Assembly (NCBI GenBank): GCA_023435565.1 | Contig: JAEYRN010000061.1 | Coordinates: 1 to 10,802 of the forward strand | Length of the DNA: 10,802 nt | Direction of reading: 5' to 3' | Origin: Bacillota bacterium | GTDB taxonomy: Bacteria; Bacillota; UBA4882; UBA8346 | In this document: one piece after another, positions 1 to 7,291 of the stretch | Layout: each line of letters opens with the position of its first letter | Position numbering within the stretch: the first letter of the stretch is position 1 | Notes under the pieces: model-generated | What the model saw: only the letters and a program-made list of their open reading frames with translations | Told to the model about the DNA's origin: nothing | Databases searched by the model: none | Made by a program: the position numbers and the translations under genes

Positions 1-1
1 C

Positions 2-937
2 CTGAACGCTGCGCTCATCATCATGACACTTGGTCTGTGCGTAGTTATGATCGTAGGCGGCCTCGACATTTCCATCGGCGCAGTATGTGGCCTGGTAACC
101 ATGGCCTGTGCCATGTTGCTGGAATCAAATATGGGGAACGTTTGGGGCGCCTTACTTCTTGCGCTGGGCATAGGTATCGCGTTTGGTCTCTTGCATGGAT
201 ATCTCATTGCCTATCTTGAAATACAGCCATTTATCATAACGCTGGCCGGATTGTTCTTAGCGCAGGGACTGCTGACAATACTCCACAAAGATCCGATCAA
301 TGTGACCATGCCTGCTTTTGTTTCCTTGCGGAATTTTACAATACTGATTCCTTGGCTTGGCACCCAAAACAGGCTGGGCGTTTTCATCCCGTGTGAAATC
401 AAACCAGGCGTCATAGTTGTGGTAGTCCTTGTTGTCATTTTCGCCGTGCTTATGAAGTGGTCGCGTTTCGGGCGCAATGTCTACGCTGTTGGCGGTAATA
501 GTCAGAGCGCTCGGATGCTCGGTATCAACGTAAAGAGAACGACATTCTTCTCATACGTAATCTGCGGATTGACGGCCGGTATCGCAGGCTTTGTGTTCAT
601 CATGACAACAGGAGCCGGTAATATCGGAAACGGGACGTTGTTCGAAATAAAAGCAATAGCCTCGAATGTAATGGGCGGCATTCTACTCAACGGCGGCGTG
701 GGGAACCTGCTTGGCGCGCCAATAGGTACGCTGACCCTTCTGACAATCAATGAACTGATCCGTGCGGCGGGTGTCCAATCAAACTTTCAAGCGATAGTAA
801 GCGGGCTCTTACTGTATCTCTTCATTGTGCTGCAAAGCATTGTTATGTCGTTACGTGGCGGGAGGAAATTCAGACTTGCTCTACCTCTCTGGCTGAAACC
901 GCACCGGCTGCAGGGTAAGAAAAAGGCCGAGAACTAA
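2..937 (+). CDS. Sugar ABC transporter permease (YjfF/RbsC-like), 5' end outside the window
   Basis: Integral membrane subunit of a carbohydrate ABC importer of the BPD_transp_2 family (RbsC, XylH, YtfT, YjfF). The reading frame is already open at the window edge. The visible part begins LNAALIIMTLGL, upstream of the first internal ATG at 23, so that ATG is not the start. About 311 residues are visible and roughly 40 N-terminal residues are missing by comparison with YjfF. Seen: the family signature GGLDISIG near the start, PFIITLAGLFLAQG, the cytoplasmic loop RFGRNVYAVGGNSQSARMLGI that faces the ATPase, and IASNVMGGILLNGGVG; there are about eight hydrophobic segments and a basic C-tail. From memory the wording resembles E. 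coli YjfF (galactofuranose uptake) more than RbsC, but the substrate cannot be fixed. The ATPase and transport binding protein would lie upstream. GC content is visibly higher than in the following genes. It is probably a target of the sensory operon downstream (inference). Confidence 0.92.
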   Translation: MNAALIIMTLGLCVVMIVGGLDISIGAVCGLVTMACAMLLESNMGNVWGALLLALGIGIAFGLLHGYLIAYLEIQPFIITLAGLFLAQGLLTILHKDPINVTMPAFVSLRNFTILIPWLGTQNRLGVFIPCEIKPGVIVVVVLVVIFAVLMKWSRFGRNVYAVGGNSQSARMLGINVKRTTFFSYVICGLTAGIAGFVFIMTTGAGNIGNGTLFEIKAIASNVMGGILLNGGVGNLLGAPIGTLTLLTINELIRAAGVQSNFQAIVSGLLLYLFIVLQSIVMSLRGGRKFRLALPLWLKPHRLQGKKKAEN

Positions 938-1140
938 GAGTAAACGAAAGGGCATTGGAGTGCGGATCATCACGGTCGAGGTGGCGCGAAAGATCCTCCC
1001 GAACCGCAAGTACTGATCGCGCCCGATACTGATATTTGGGTGGGAGAACATGGTCGCTCTAATAACCATGTCCTGTGAAGTTTTTCTGGATAGCCGTAGG
1101 GAAAGTATAGCAGGCTCAATAATTTTGGCTTTGACGATTT

Positions 1141-1163
1141 AAAGGCATAAGCATAAGGCATGG
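1141..1163 (+). repeat. GGCATAAG-type degenerate short repeat, copy 1
   Basis: The stretch contains GGCATAAGCATAAGGCATGG, a degenerate reiteration of a 7-8 base unit related to GGCATGA. It sits where the GC-rich permease-side DNA changes to AT-rich DNA. It is roughly inverted relative to the copy at 1253-1272, so the two together frame about 110 bp. Confidence 0.5.
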
Positions 1164-1252
1164 GTAAAAAAAATTCTTACGGTTTTTTCAAAAATACTTG
1201 TTCTACTTTACAAATCCAAAGGATGAATAATAGGCGGTAAAACATTACTTTC

Positions 1253-1272
1253 AAAACTCATGCCTCATGCCT
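1253..1272 (-). repeat. GGCATGAG-type short repeat, copy 2
   Basis: Read on the minus strand this is AGGCATGAGGCATGAGTTTT, two units of GGCATGA. It matches the copy at 8673-8692 in 18 of 20 positions. Both lie in intergenic DNA next to genes, which suggests a small dispersed repeat family of this genome. Confidence 0.5.
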
Positions 1273-1319
1273 TTAGCCCATTTTAGATTGGATTACTTCA
1301 ATTAATAATAGGTGAACAA

Positions 1320-2453
1320 ATGATGAGTTTCAGCCGGATGATGCCATTAAAATATCTAGTGAATTGTAGTCAAAAAATATTCAAGCATATTTCGATCCGT
1401 GAAAGATTTATCGTCTTTTTTTTAATACTTACTTTGACACCGGTTTTAATCATTGGTTCAATCTCCAATAACAGCTTGAATAATGTGGTTACCGAGAAAA
1501 TAGTCCGTTATTCTTTGGCAGAACTGGCACAGACGGTAGTAAACATTCAGTTGAAACTGGCCGAATATGAAACCATATCGTTACAATTGTTCATCAATAA
1601 AGATTTTAATGCTGCTTTAGAAAATTACGTTGATAAACAAAACAGCCTCAATGTTACTGATCGGAAGTCAGTAGAGGCTTATTTTAATGACTTTATGACC
1701 AACAATAAAGATTTATTCGGGTTTATGTTTATTGGTGATTGTGATGACTGTCATCCAATTGTAGTCACTAAAGATTTACAAAAGGATTTTATCCGTTTAA
1801 GCAAGAATTTTAATGGAACCAGCGCCTGTCGTAACATCTTAAACGCCGATGGAGGTATTGTCTGGTCATCTACAATCAAAGTTAACCAGAGTAACTTCTT
1901 CATCTTGGGACGTGCTATTAAAAGATTATCCAATGGGAAACCTTTGGGTATGTTGGCGCTCTTAATTGATGAGGATAAAATTGACCAATTGGTTAACTTA
2001 ACTACATATAATGAATTGAATAATTCCTTGGATAATATTGAAAATTATGCGCTGATGATTAACGGTAACGGTGAAATAGTTTCTTCGCCTTTCAAAGAAG
2101 ATATAAGGAAAAAAGTCTCCCAACTCATAGAAAACACCATACCATTAAGGCCTTTTATCGGAGATTCCCTTGTTGATCAGAAAAAATATATTGATCATGG
2201 CAGCTTTATTACGAAAGCAAACAACAAACAGAGTCTGGTAACCTACAAAGCAATTGGGAGTAAGAACGGGATTGGTGGTAAAAGCGGCTGGTATTTGGTA
2301 AACTTGGCTCCAACCTCTTTTATATATGAAGAACAGCAGGTAGTAACTGTTACTACTTTAATTCTATGTATAATTTTTGGGACTTTGGCTATCTGGTTTT
2401 CATTTTATGCCGCAAATATCATATTTCATGATCAACGTCCCAAGCCAGAATAA
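1320..2453 (+). CDS. Membrane-anchored extracytoplasmic sensor protein lacking a kinase domain
   Basis: The 377-residue protein has the front half of a YesM-type sensor kinase: a short basic N-terminus, a first membrane helix at about residues 30-47, an outside domain of about 290 residues of probable double-Cache type, and a second helix at about 341-363. It then ends after a short polar tail (HDQRPKPE). HAMP, His_kinase and ATPase parts are absent, and the DNA up to the next gene does not encode them in another frame. The layout around helix 1 parallels the complete kinase two genes downstream (SIRERFIVFFLIL here, SLRSKFILSFVIL there). C141-D-D-C144-H145 outside the membrane fits CxxCH, the c-type haem pattern, with another cysteine at 170. 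AGGTGA (1310-1315) serves ATG 1320 or the adjacent ATG 1323. It is first gene of the operon, 56 bp before the binding-protein gene. It may be an accessory ligand sensor for the kinase, or a decayed kinase; the intact reading frame favours the former. Confidence 0.85.
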   Translation: MMSFSRMMPLKYLVNCSQKIFKHISIRERFIVFFLILTLTPVLIIGSISNNSLNNVVTEKIVRYSLAELAQTVVNIQLKLAEYETISLQLFINKDFNAALENYVDKQNSLNVTDRKSVEAYFNDFMTNNKDLFGFMFIGDCDDCHPIVVTKDLQKDFIRLSKNFNGTSACRNILNADGGIVWSSTIKVNQSNFFILGRAIKRLSNGKPLGMLALLIDEDKIDQLVNLTTYNELNNSLDNIENYALMINGNGEIVSSPFKEDIRKKVSQLIENTIPLRPFIGDSLVDQKKYIDHGSFITKANNKQSLVTYKAIGSKNGIGGKSGWYLVNLAPTSFIYEEQQVVTVTTLILCIIFGTLAIWFSFYAANIIFHDQRPKPE

Positions 2454-2509
2454 TAAATGGTTACATTTTAACTAAATAAAGTTTATAATTAACGTTAGGG
2501 GTGATAATC

Positions 2510-3565
2510 TTGGAAGGGCATCGCATCTTTAACAAATTAGCGCTCCTTTTTCTTTCTCTGGTCTTTTGTACCATCCTATTCCCTACGAGTTTATCATTTC
2601 CTTCAAATTCAGCCATTGCTGCCAATGGCTCCAAACCGGTTTCAGGATCGCTTTACCCCCGAAACAGACCGATTACAATTGCAATTGTTCCAAAATCATT
2701 GGATAATCCGGTTTTCGTCGATGCTAAAGAAACAGCCGAACTGGCGGCTAGAAAACTAAAGGTCAACCTGGAATGGGTTGGACCTTTTAAAGTTGATCCC
2801 AACGTTCAGGTAAGAATCATTGAAGGTTTGATCTGGCGAAAAGTTGATGGTATTGCCATAAGTACCAGTGATCCTGAGAAAATTCGGAAAGTAATCGCCA
2901 AAGCGGTTGCCGCCGGTATCAAAGTAGCGACCATCGACGCCGATTGTCCCGATAGTAAGCGGCTATTTTACTGCGGTACCGATAACTATAAGGCCGGATG
3001 GGCTTGTGGAGAGGCTATGGTAAGAATTGTAACTGAAAGGGGCCTGGCTAGAAAGAGTCTCCGAACCGCCATTCTGACGGGAGGTATTGAAGCCCACAAC
3101 CTGAACGAACGAATCCGGGGTTTTAAAGAGGCGGCAGCCGGGAAGATTAATTTAAACTATGTGGATTTATTGGCATGTGATGATGATACCAGTACCGGGG
3201 CCAAAGTAGTTGAATCATATATTAAACAGCATCCGGAGACCGATGTTTTTTATTTCTCCGGCGGTTGGGCTTTTTTTGGGCCGACGGAGTCTTTACCAAT
3301 CTATCAGGAATGGTGTAACCGTGGCGGTATCGCAGTTTCCATGGATACGTTTCATCCGGTGCTTGTAGCCGCCAAAAAAGGTTTTTTTCAGGCGCTGGTA
3401 GGACAGGATTTCCGCAAAATGGGGGAGCTTACTGTCAAATATTTAGTATCCGCCGTTAAAGGACAACCGGTTCCCCGGGAATATATCGACACCGGGTTGG
3501 AATTGGCTGATCAATCTAATTTTGACCAATTATTGAATGAGAAAAAGCCGTGGGAAATGAAATGA
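2510..3565 (+). CDS. Sugar-type substrate-binding protein, likely the ligand-sensing partner of the kinase
   Basis: Exported binding protein of the Peripla_BP_4 / LacI-type fold (RbsB, XylF, ChvE relatives). Start: TTG 2510 is preferred because AGGGGTGA (2497-2504) lies six bases before it; the in-frame GTG at 2501 falls inside that ribosome binding site. This gives 351 residues. Residues 9-30 are hydrophobic, with a possible signal peptidase I site after SAIAA (residue 38). There is no clear lipobox, so the protein is either released or held by its N-terminal helix. Family features seen: ITIAIVPKSLDNPVF at the first strand, DGIAISTSDPEKI, IDADCPDSKRLFYCGTDNY at the hinge region, and a closing YIDTGLEL strand. 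Its stop overlaps the kinase start (ATGA at 3562-3565), implying coupled translation, which fits a sensing role better than a pure transport role. XylFII and AraP are precedents for binding proteins encoded with a YesM/LytS kinase. Ligand unknown; a pentose or hexose is plausible. Confidence 0.88.
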   Translation: MEGHRIFNKLALLFLSLVFCTILFPTSLSFPSNSAIAANGSKPVSGSLYPRNRPITIAIVPKSLDNPVFVDAKETAELAARKLKVNLEWVGPFKVDPNVQVRIIEGLIWRKVDGIAISTSDPEKIRKVIAKAVAAGIKVATIDADCPDSKRLFYCGTDNYKAGWACGEAMVRIVTERGLARKSLRTAILTGGIEAHNLNERIRGFKEAAAGKINLNYVDLLACDDDTSTGAKVVESYIKQHPETDVFYFSGGWAFFGPTESLPIYQEWCNRGGIAVSMDTFHPVLVAAKKGFFQALVGQDFRKMGELTVKYLVSAVKGQPVPREYIDTGLELADQSNFDQLLNEKKPWEMK

Positions 3566-5349
3566 ATGTTATAAATTCGGTCTATTCCAGATTTCACAAC
3601 CGAATAGTGAATACCTTCAAATTGAGATCATTACGGTCCAAATTTATTTTATCGTTTGTTATTTTAAGTACGATCCCCATGATTATTTTAGCCTTTTTTA
3701 CTTACCGAGTATATCTTGATATTTTGGAACGTAATATTCAATCATATACAAGTGAGGTTATTGACAGAGTTGATCGAAACCTTGAAATCTATATAAGTGA
3801 TTTGGAACGGGTTTTGGAATTAAGAAATGATTATTATAATGTTCAGTTCATCAAACTTAGTCTGGCGGGTGATATTGAAGGTAATCGTAAGTTTACCTTT
3901 CGTCTGTGGGAAAACTTGAATAACATCAGGCATTATAAGACTGAATTACGGGATGTTACTATTACAACCTTGGGTGGGGTAACGGTTGGCTGTTACGGCG
4001 TTACCCATACCGATTTGACGCAAAATGAATTGTTTCAAACTTTAGCGAACCGAACTTCCCAAGAAGAAAATACTGTAATCTGGGGGCCTCATCCGGACTG
4101 GTTAGGAGGTTCTGTTTTTTCGGTTGGAAAAGCGATTCATGGTGATTATGACAATTTTCTAGGCATGATGTGTATTGATGTTGATGTGGAATTATTAAAC
4201 CGGATCTGCGGTAATATCAGGCTAGGTAAAACAGGTTACATAATGTTGGTTGACGAACATAACCGAATCATTTATCATCCAAAACCTGATTTAATCGGAA
4301 GAAGTATCGGCGTTTTATTAGGAGAATCTTCGATCACTAATTGGAAGCAAGGTTTTACAACTAAGATCGGGCCTGGAAATCAAATGATCGCAGTTAAAAC
4401 ATTTTCCCAGGCAAATTGGAGAATTATTGGTCTTTCCAACCGGTTTGAACTGGCCACCGAGATGCAAAAAATCACCGGACTTGCATTGGTATTAATTTTA
4501 ATCACCATTGTTATTCTGACATTGACAGCCATCTTTTTTGCAAGCCTGCTCACCAATCCTTTAAAAGAACTGCAACAAACCATGCAGCGGGCTTCGGAGG
4601 ATTTAAATACTAATGTTAAAATCAGCACCACCGATGAAATTGGCCAGTTGGGGAAAGCATTCAATCAAATGTTAGCCCGAATCCGCCAGTTGATGGAACA
4701 AAGTGTTCAAGAGCAGAAGAAGCTACGCCGGACCGAGATGATCGCTCTTCAAGAACAGATTAAGCCCCATTTTATTTATAATACTCTTGATTTGATTATC
4801 GGACTGTTGGAGACGGATAAAAATGAAGATGTAATCAATACGGTGGAAGCCCTGGGCAAGTTTTTCAGGATTAGTCTCAGCCACGGCCAAGAATTAATCA
4901 CGATTCGGGAAGAAACGGAGCATGTTAGAAATTACCTATACATTCAGCGGATTCGGCATGGAGATAAATATGACTATACTTTAGAAATAGAGGAAAGATT
5001 GTTCAATAAGAAGACTATCAAACTAATACTACAACCGATAGTGGAAAATGCAATCTATCACGGAGTTCGAGAGCTGGGAAAATCTGGAGGTTTGATTAAG
5101 ATTAAGGGTTTTTTAAGGAATGATCAAAAGGTTTGTTTTCAAGTAATTGACAATGGAGTCGGCATGGAATCTTCAAAAATTGATGAGATTAACCGGTGTT
5201 TGCATGAGAGTGGAACTGAAAAACGATATTTCGGACTTAGCAATGTCAACGAACGGATTAGATTGGCCTTCGGGCCGGAATATGGTTTGGAATTAAGCTC
5301 AACATCCGGTGGAGGAATTACAGTAAATGTGGTTCTACCGGTGGTTTAG
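3562..5349 (+). CDS. YesM-type sensor histidine kinase with Cache-type sensor domain
   Basis: Inner-membrane histidine kinase of the LytS/YesM class that phosphorylates the regulator encoded next. Start: ATG 3562, whose ATGA overlaps the upstream stop; GTG 3550 is in frame but less likely. The protein has 595 residues. Seen in order: membrane helix 1 (about 28-48), an extracytoplasmic domain with the Cache-like segment GYIMLVDEHNRIIYHP, helix 2 (about 307-330), HAMP (about 331-380, with DEIGQLGKAFNQML), the His_kinase segment LQEQIKPHFIYNTLD with phospho-acceptor H403, and an ATPase domain with N box LQPIVENAIYHG (N496), DNGVG (D530) and GLSNVNERIRLAFG. All key residues are present, so it should be active. 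Length and order are normal for the family. Being coupled to the binding-protein gene, it probably senses the sugar-loaded binding protein rather than, or in addition to, a direct Cache ligand (inference). Confidence 0.95.
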   Translation: MNVINSVYSRFHNRIVNTFKLRSLRSKFILSFVILSTIPMIILAFFTYRVYLDILERNIQSYTSEVIDRVDRNLEIYISDLERVLELRNDYYNVQFIKLSLAGDIEGNRKFTFRLWENLNNIRHYKTELRDVTITTLGGVTVGCYGVTHTDLTQNELFQTLANRTSQEENTVIWGPHPDWLGGSVFSVGKAIHGDYDNFLGMMCIDVDVELLNRICGNIRLGKTGYIMLVDEHNRIIYHPKPDLIGRSIGVLLGESSITNWKQGFTTKIGPGNQMIAVKTFSQANWRIIGLSNRFELATEMQKITGLALVLILITIVILTLTAIFFASLLTNPLKELQQTMQRASEDLNTNVKISTTDEIGQLGKAFNQMLARIRQLMEQSVQEQKKLRRTEMIALQEQIKPHFIYNTLDLIIGLLETDKNEDVINTVEALGKFFRISLSHGQELITIREETEHVRNYLYIQRIRHGDKYDYTLEIEERLFNKKTIKLILQPIVENAIYHGVRELGKSGGLIKIKGFLRNDQKVCFQVIDNGVGMESSKIDEINRCLHESGTEKRYFGLSNVNERIRLAFGPEYGLELSSTSGGGITVNVVLPVV

Positions 5350-5386
5350 AATTTTATTTATCCGGTTCCGGTAAGGTGGTGAAAGA

Positions 5387-6979
5387 ATGGCAGGTCTGTT
5401 ACTAGTCGAAGATGAGGAAGCTATTAGGGAGAAGCTGATGAAGAACGTACCTTGGACAGATTATGGCTTTGAACCTGTCCTGGGAGCCTCAAACGGCTTG
5501 GAAGCCTTAGAGATCCTAAAAGAACATCCCATCAAGATTATGGTGACTGATGTTCAAATGCCGAAGATGAATGGGATTGAGCTAATCAAAGAGATTAAAA
5601 AGCTTGATTATCAGATGAAAATCATTGTCATCTCCGGTTTTGCCGAGTTTGAATATGCTCAGGAGTCGATTAAACTAAATGTGTCGGATTATTTGCTAAA
5701 ACCTTTTGCCAGTCGAAGGCTGTTAGAGGTGGTACTTCGCTATAAAGACGAGTTGGAAAAGGAAGAGGCGGAGGAGTCGGAAGTTAAAGGTCTAAGGGAA
5801 CAGTTAAAAAAAAACAAGGCAGCCTTAGTTGATAAATTGTTGTTAGATTTGGTAAATGGTAATGCAGAAACAAATATTAAAGCTCAATTGGATTTTTTGG
5901 GAATCGATGAAATAAGCAACCATGATTTTCAAGTGGCGGTTTTAGAAATCCCCGAAAATCAGCTGCAAGAGATGTCCGAAGAAGAGAAATACTTGTTGAA
6001 TCTTCAGCTTTATCAACATACAAAACGATTGGCGAATGCCAATGCCTATCGAAATTATATCATTAATCACCACCGGAACCAAGTTGTCTTAATAATGCTT
6101 AAACCCGATAAGGATTTGCCGATTCGCTTGGAAGAAATTATAACTCAAGCGCATTTGGCGCTTAAGGTATCGATGGCATGCGGCATAGGCCGTCAATACC
6201 GAGACTTAGCTGACCTTGCCATTTCTTACCGGGAAGCATGTTCTGCTTTACAATATCGCTATCTATACGGATTAAACCAGGTTTTTTCCATTAATGATCT
6301 CAACCCGGATACCCAATCATGTCATAAAATCCTCAATTCATTACAGCGTTATTCAATCTTTGATAATTTAAAAATCGGCGCCGATTCCGCCGTCGGGGTG
6401 GACTTAAAAAATATCGTTAATGAGATGCGCCAGGCGAAGCTGAGCTGGGAATTATCAAAGATGGTGGCCAGTAATTTAATTTTATTAACCTTTACCACCT
6501 TAAATGAGCTGGGATACAATGCGGGTGAAATCTTTGGAACGAATGACGATACCCTGATCATTCTCAACCGGGTGGAGAGCTTGGAGGAAATGGAGCAACT
6601 GTTAACATCATTCTTTGATCGGATTAACCATTACATCAGGCAAAAGCGCACTTCTCTCAATCACCAGTTAGTTGAGGAGATCCGGATGTACATTGATCTG
6701 CATTTTGCAGAGGATATTACTCTATCGGGAATGGCTAATCAATATAAAATCAGCCCCAGTTATCTCAGTTTACTTTTTACGGAACGTACCGGCAAAAATT
6801 TCATAGATTATCTAACCGAACGCAGGATTAAGAAGGCAAAGGAACTCTTGAAACATACCGATTTAAAAATTTATGAAATCTCAAATGCGGTCGGCTATAA
6901 TGATTCTTTTTACTTTAGTAATTGTTTTAAAAAGATCACCGGCGCTTCGCCTAGTGAATATCGAGAGACCACCAAATAG
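5387..6979 (+). CDS. YesN-type response regulator (REC domain plus AraC-family DNA-binding domain)
   Basis: Cytoplasmic transcription factor of 530 residues, partner of the preceding kinase. The receiver domain covers about 1-120: acidic pair E8/D9, phospho-acceptor D55 in VTDVQMPKMNG, S83 in VISGFAEFEYA, and K105 in YLLKPF. A charged, probably coiled-coil stretch follows (about 112-145). Next is a central region of the kind found in YesN proteins, ending GIGRQYRDLADLAISYREAC. The C-terminal AraC/XylS domain (about 425-528) has two helix-turn-helix units, DITLSGMANQYKISPSYLS and KIYEISNAVGYNDSFYFSN. The start at ATG 5387 is supported by AAGGTGGTGA at 5373-5382. It lies 37 bp after the kinase gene and closes the operon. 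Such regulators usually activate the neighbouring sugar ABC transporter or glycosidase genes; here the permease operon upstream is the obvious candidate (inference). Confidence 0.95.
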   Translation: MAGLLLVEDEEAIREKLMKNVPWTDYGFEPVLGASNGLEALEILKEHPIKIMVTDVQMPKMNGIELIKEIKKLDYQMKIIVISGFAEFEYAQESIKLNVSDYLLKPFASRRLLEVVLRYKDELEKEEAEESEVKGLREQLKKNKAALVDKLLLDLVNGNAETNIKAQLDFLGIDEISNHDFQVAVLEIPENQLQEMSEEEKYLLNLQLYQHTKRLANANAYRNYIINHHRNQVVLIMLKPDKDLPIRLEEIITQAHLALKVSMACGIGRQYRDLADLAISYREACSALQYRYLYGLNQVFSINDLNPDTQSCHKILNSLQRYSIFDNLKIGADSAVGVDLKNIVNEMRQAKLSWELSKMVASNLILLTFTTLNELGYNAGEIFGTNDDTLIILNRVESLEEMEQLLTSFFDRINHYIRQKRTSLNHQLVEEIRMYIDLHFAEDITLSGMANQYKISPSYLSLLFTERTGKNFIDYLTERRIKKAKELLKHTDLKIYEISNAVGYNDSFYFSNCFKKITGASPSEYRETTK

Positions 6980-7065
6980 TATTGATAGATACATCCGCGT
7001 TTGCCACTATATATTGTAGCTGAAGGGTAACTAAGGTAATTATGCAATTCTCATACATATATTTT

Positions 7066-7171
7066 TTAGGGAAGCGCTGATTAATTGAATAAGTGACGAT
7101 TTTGTGCTTCGCAAAATGCCTAATACCGCATATTTGCTCGCACAAAATCGGATTAATCAGCGCTTCCTTAG
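7066..7171. mobile_element. 98-bp MITE-like element (7070-7167) with TTAG target duplication
   Basis: Perfect 16-bp terminal inverted repeats GGAAGCGCTGATTAAT lie at 7070-7085 and 7152-7167. A second perfect inner pair, CGATTTTGTGC / GCACAAAATCG, lies at 7097-7107 and 7140-7150. The element is flanked on both sides by TTAG (7066-7069 and 7168-7171), as expected of a 4-bp target duplication. It encodes no transposase. The YTAR-type 4-bp target and ends beginning GGAAG fit the IS5 group of the IS5 family, so a full-length relative elsewhere in the genome probably moves it (inference). An internal hairpin ATTTTGTG-CTT-CGCAAAAT occupies 7099-7117. It lies between the regulator gene and the terminator, so the operon transcript would include it as a large stem-loop. 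Confidence 0.75.
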
Positions 7172-7216
7172 ATATTTTTAAAAAGATAGTCTATAATAAA
7201 AAATTTTTTTCTATTC

Positions 7217-7237
7217 AAACCCTTAGAGGGTTTTTTT
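7217..7237 (+). terminator. Rho-independent terminator of the sensory operon
   Basis: A 7-bp stem AAACCCT / AGGGTTT with a 3-base loop (TAG) is followed by four further T residues. It lies 238 bp downstream of the regulator stop, with the MITE-like element in between. No other terminator-like structure was seen between the regulator and this site. Confidence 0.7.
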
Positions 7238-7291
7238 ATAATAGAGTTAAAGAAAGTAGTGGAAAAAATTTTGAAGTTTTAATCCGAAAAC

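Larger units (their letters stand above)
938..1319. other. 382-bp gene-free stretch between permease and sensor operon
   Basis: I find no convincing gene here. The first part (about 938-1080) keeps the GC-rich composition of the permease. It contains a short open stretch at 944-1076 (plus strand, same frame as the permease after two stops) that reads protein-like but has no start or recognisable family; it could be a gene remnant. A hairpin ACATGGT/ACCATGT at 1048-1071 has no T-run directly behind it. From about 1140 the DNA becomes AT-rich and carries GGCATAAG/GGCATGAG-type short repeats. The promoter of the sensor operon should lie in 1140-1300, but I could not pick a convincing -35/-10 pair. 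Confidence 0.6.

Noticed and set aside
1048..1071. Hairpin ACATGGT/ACCATGT as the permease terminator
   Set aside because: The loop is ten bases long and the nearest T-run starts about ten bases after the stem.
881..1161. Minus-strand open frames of about 60 codons over the permease end and spacer
   Set aside because: Partly antisense to the permease, no ribosome binding site, and no recognisable protein features.
2454..2509. Frameshifted continuation of the kinase-less sensor into HAMP and kinase
   Set aside because: The short gap to the next gene contains multiple stops and no HAMP-like or His_kinase-like residues in any frame.
2540..2575. Lipoprotein signal (LVFC) in the binding protein
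   Set aside because: Phenylalanine precedes the cysteine at the position where the lipobox needs Gly, Ala or Ser; the SAIAA cleavage site further on is more likely.
3550..3561. GTG start for the kinase at 3550
   Set aside because: ATG 3562 forms the classic ATGA overlap with the upstream stop and adds no loss of conserved sequence.
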